A stretch of 64,000 nucleotides of DNA from positions 781,001-845,000 of the forward strand of contig NZ_JAOQNG010000001.1 of the NCBI RefSeq assembly GCF_025961225.1, given 5' to 3'. The position numbers and the translations under genes were made by a program. Positions 63,309-64,000 of this stretch are shown piece after piece (positions within the stretch are counted from its first letter, which is position 1; each line of letters opens with the position of its first letter). Under the pieces are notes generated by a model, which saw only the letters and a program-made list of their open reading frames with translations, made no database searches and had not been told where the DNA came from. The DNA is from Azospirillum canadense. GTDB taxonomy: Bacteria; Pseudomonadota; Alphaproteobacteria; Azospirillales; Azospirillaceae.

Positions 63309-64000
63309 TCAGTCGTCGCCTCCGCCTTTGATGTCCAGGATGGAGCGCAACTCGCGCACGCGCCGTTCGGCCGTGTGCTCCTCCAGCGTCCGCTCCCGCG
63401 CGCGGCGGGCCAGCTTGGCGAGGTGGTCGCGCGGCAGCATCATCGCCGTGGTAACATCGTCGGTCTCCTTCGCGACCAGAAGGTCGCGGCCCGGCTCGAA
63501 GAAGGCCTCCAGCCCCTCCCAATGGTCGGAGATCAGCGGCACGCCGCAGGCCGCCGCCTCGAACAGGCGGCCGGACGGGCACCAGCCCATGCGCTTCATG
63601 GCGTCGCGCGTGACGTTCAGCGTCAGGGTGGAGGAGCAGAAGAAGGCCGGGTGTTCGGCCGGCGGCAGGTGCTGCACGAAGTAGATGTTGCTGGTCCAGG
63701 GGAAGCTGTCCGGATACTGCGCCCCGCCGATGACGAAGCGCCGCCGCGACAGCCGCCGCGCCGGCTCGATGAACAGGGCCTCCAGCGCCGCCTGCCGGTC
63801 CTCCGCGTAGGTGCCGAGGTAGGACAGGTCGCCGAGGTAGGTCTTCACCGGGTCCACCGGCCGGTGCACCTCCGGATCCACCCAGCCGTAGAGCGGGGCG
63901 ACGTGGCGGGCGCCGAGCCTGGTCTTCAGCTCCTCCAGCGCCCGCCCGCCGGTGTAGCTCAGCACGGTGTCGAAGCCGCCCAACCCCTCCGCCGGCAGGT
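63309..64000 (-). CDS. CgeB-like glycosyltransferase, N-terminus outside the window
   Basis: The C-terminal 230 residues of a glycosyltransferase of the CgeB/Glyco_trans_1_2 type. The family region YFVQHLPPAEHPAFFCSSTL, TLNVTR and GWCPSGRLFEAAACGVPLIS, DHWEGLEAFFEPGRDLLVA is conserved. The frame is open through the right edge. It is the first visible gene of the glycan operon. Confidence 0.88.
   Translation of the reverse strand, partial: LPAEGLGGFDTVLSYTGGRALEELKTRLGARHVAPLYGWVDPEVHRPVDPVKTYLGDLSYLGTYAEDRQAALEALFIEPARRLSRRRFVIGGAQYPDSFPWTSNIYFVQHLPPAEHPAFFCSSTLTLNVTRDAMKRMGWCPSGRLFEAAACGVPLISDHWEGLEAFFEPGRDLLVAKETDDVTTAMMLPRDHLAKLARRARERTLEEHTAERRVRELRSILDIKGGGDD

Overview
The window is a very GC-rich chromosomal segment from a nitrogen-fixing alphaproteobacterium and looks like Azospirillum, most probably A. 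brasilense or a close relative. The reasons are the nifA/nifB/fdxN block with an oxygen-sensitive type NifA, a phosphatidylcholine synthase, a linked cysE-iscR-cysteine desulfurase-ferredoxin-mnmA run, an MbfA-type ferritin/VIT fusion, multi-PAS hybrid kinases and many dispersed GC-rich palindromes. The species assignment is inference from gene content; no database was searched.

Layout. 1-6.5 kb: nitrogen fixation block on the minus strand. nifA is followed by a class III cyclase with an FHA domain, then a small membrane methyltransferase on the plus strand, then nifB-fdxN-TPR protein. In front of nifB the sequence shows two NifA-binding sites, an IHF site and a sigma-54 promoter in canonical order. 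6.8-11.2 kb: a TetR-controlled HlyD/ABC export operon, interrupted by an oppositely oriented gene for a secreted protein. 11.4-14.5 kb: a murein endopeptidase, two methyltransferases and rpmJ (too short for most ORF callers) with its own promoter and terminator. 14.6-18.8 kb: glcDEF glycolate oxidase; glcE carries an in-frame palindromic insertion. 18.9-29 kb: mixed metabolism, including pcs, acyl-CoA dehydrogenase, lytic transglycosylase, an FAD-linked oxidase, a frameshifted secreted protein, Sua5, an orphan ParA and a PhyH-type oxygenase. 29-39.8 kb: glnE-bcp, a 1217-residue AsmA/YhdP-type envelope protein, tyrS, anmK and a hydrolase/lipoprotein pair.

40-45 kb: cysE, iscR, a cysteine desulfurase, an unusual HscB, a 2Fe-2S ferredoxin and mnmA, i.e. 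cysteine supply, sulfur mobilisation, Fe-S assembly and tRNA thiolation in one row, followed by tRNA-Met(CAT). 45.4-47.5 kb: membrane ferritin mbfA and small membrane or unknown proteins. 47.6-54.6 kb: a phosphorelay island made of a 1348-residue hybrid kinase with HPt, a single-domain receiver, a second hybrid kinase that has lost key residues, and a lipoprotein; then tRNA-Tyr. 54.9-58.1 kb: a TPR/glycosyltransferase-like/FkbM fusion and nifQ, far from the other nif genes. 59.4-64 kb: a minus-strand glycan operon (CgeB-like glycosyltransferase, sugar nucleotidyltransferase, methyltransferase, a circularly permuted glycoside hydrolase, and a GT4 glycosyltransferase) that runs off the right edge.

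The most interesting items are the permuted hydrolase and its operon, the palindromic elements inside glcE and an ABC ATPase gene, the HscB with a D in place of the invariant H of its HPD motif, the partly degenerate hybrid kinase, and the FHA-cyclase lying between nifA and nifB. Several further inverted-repeat families sit at gene ends, mostly between convergent genes.
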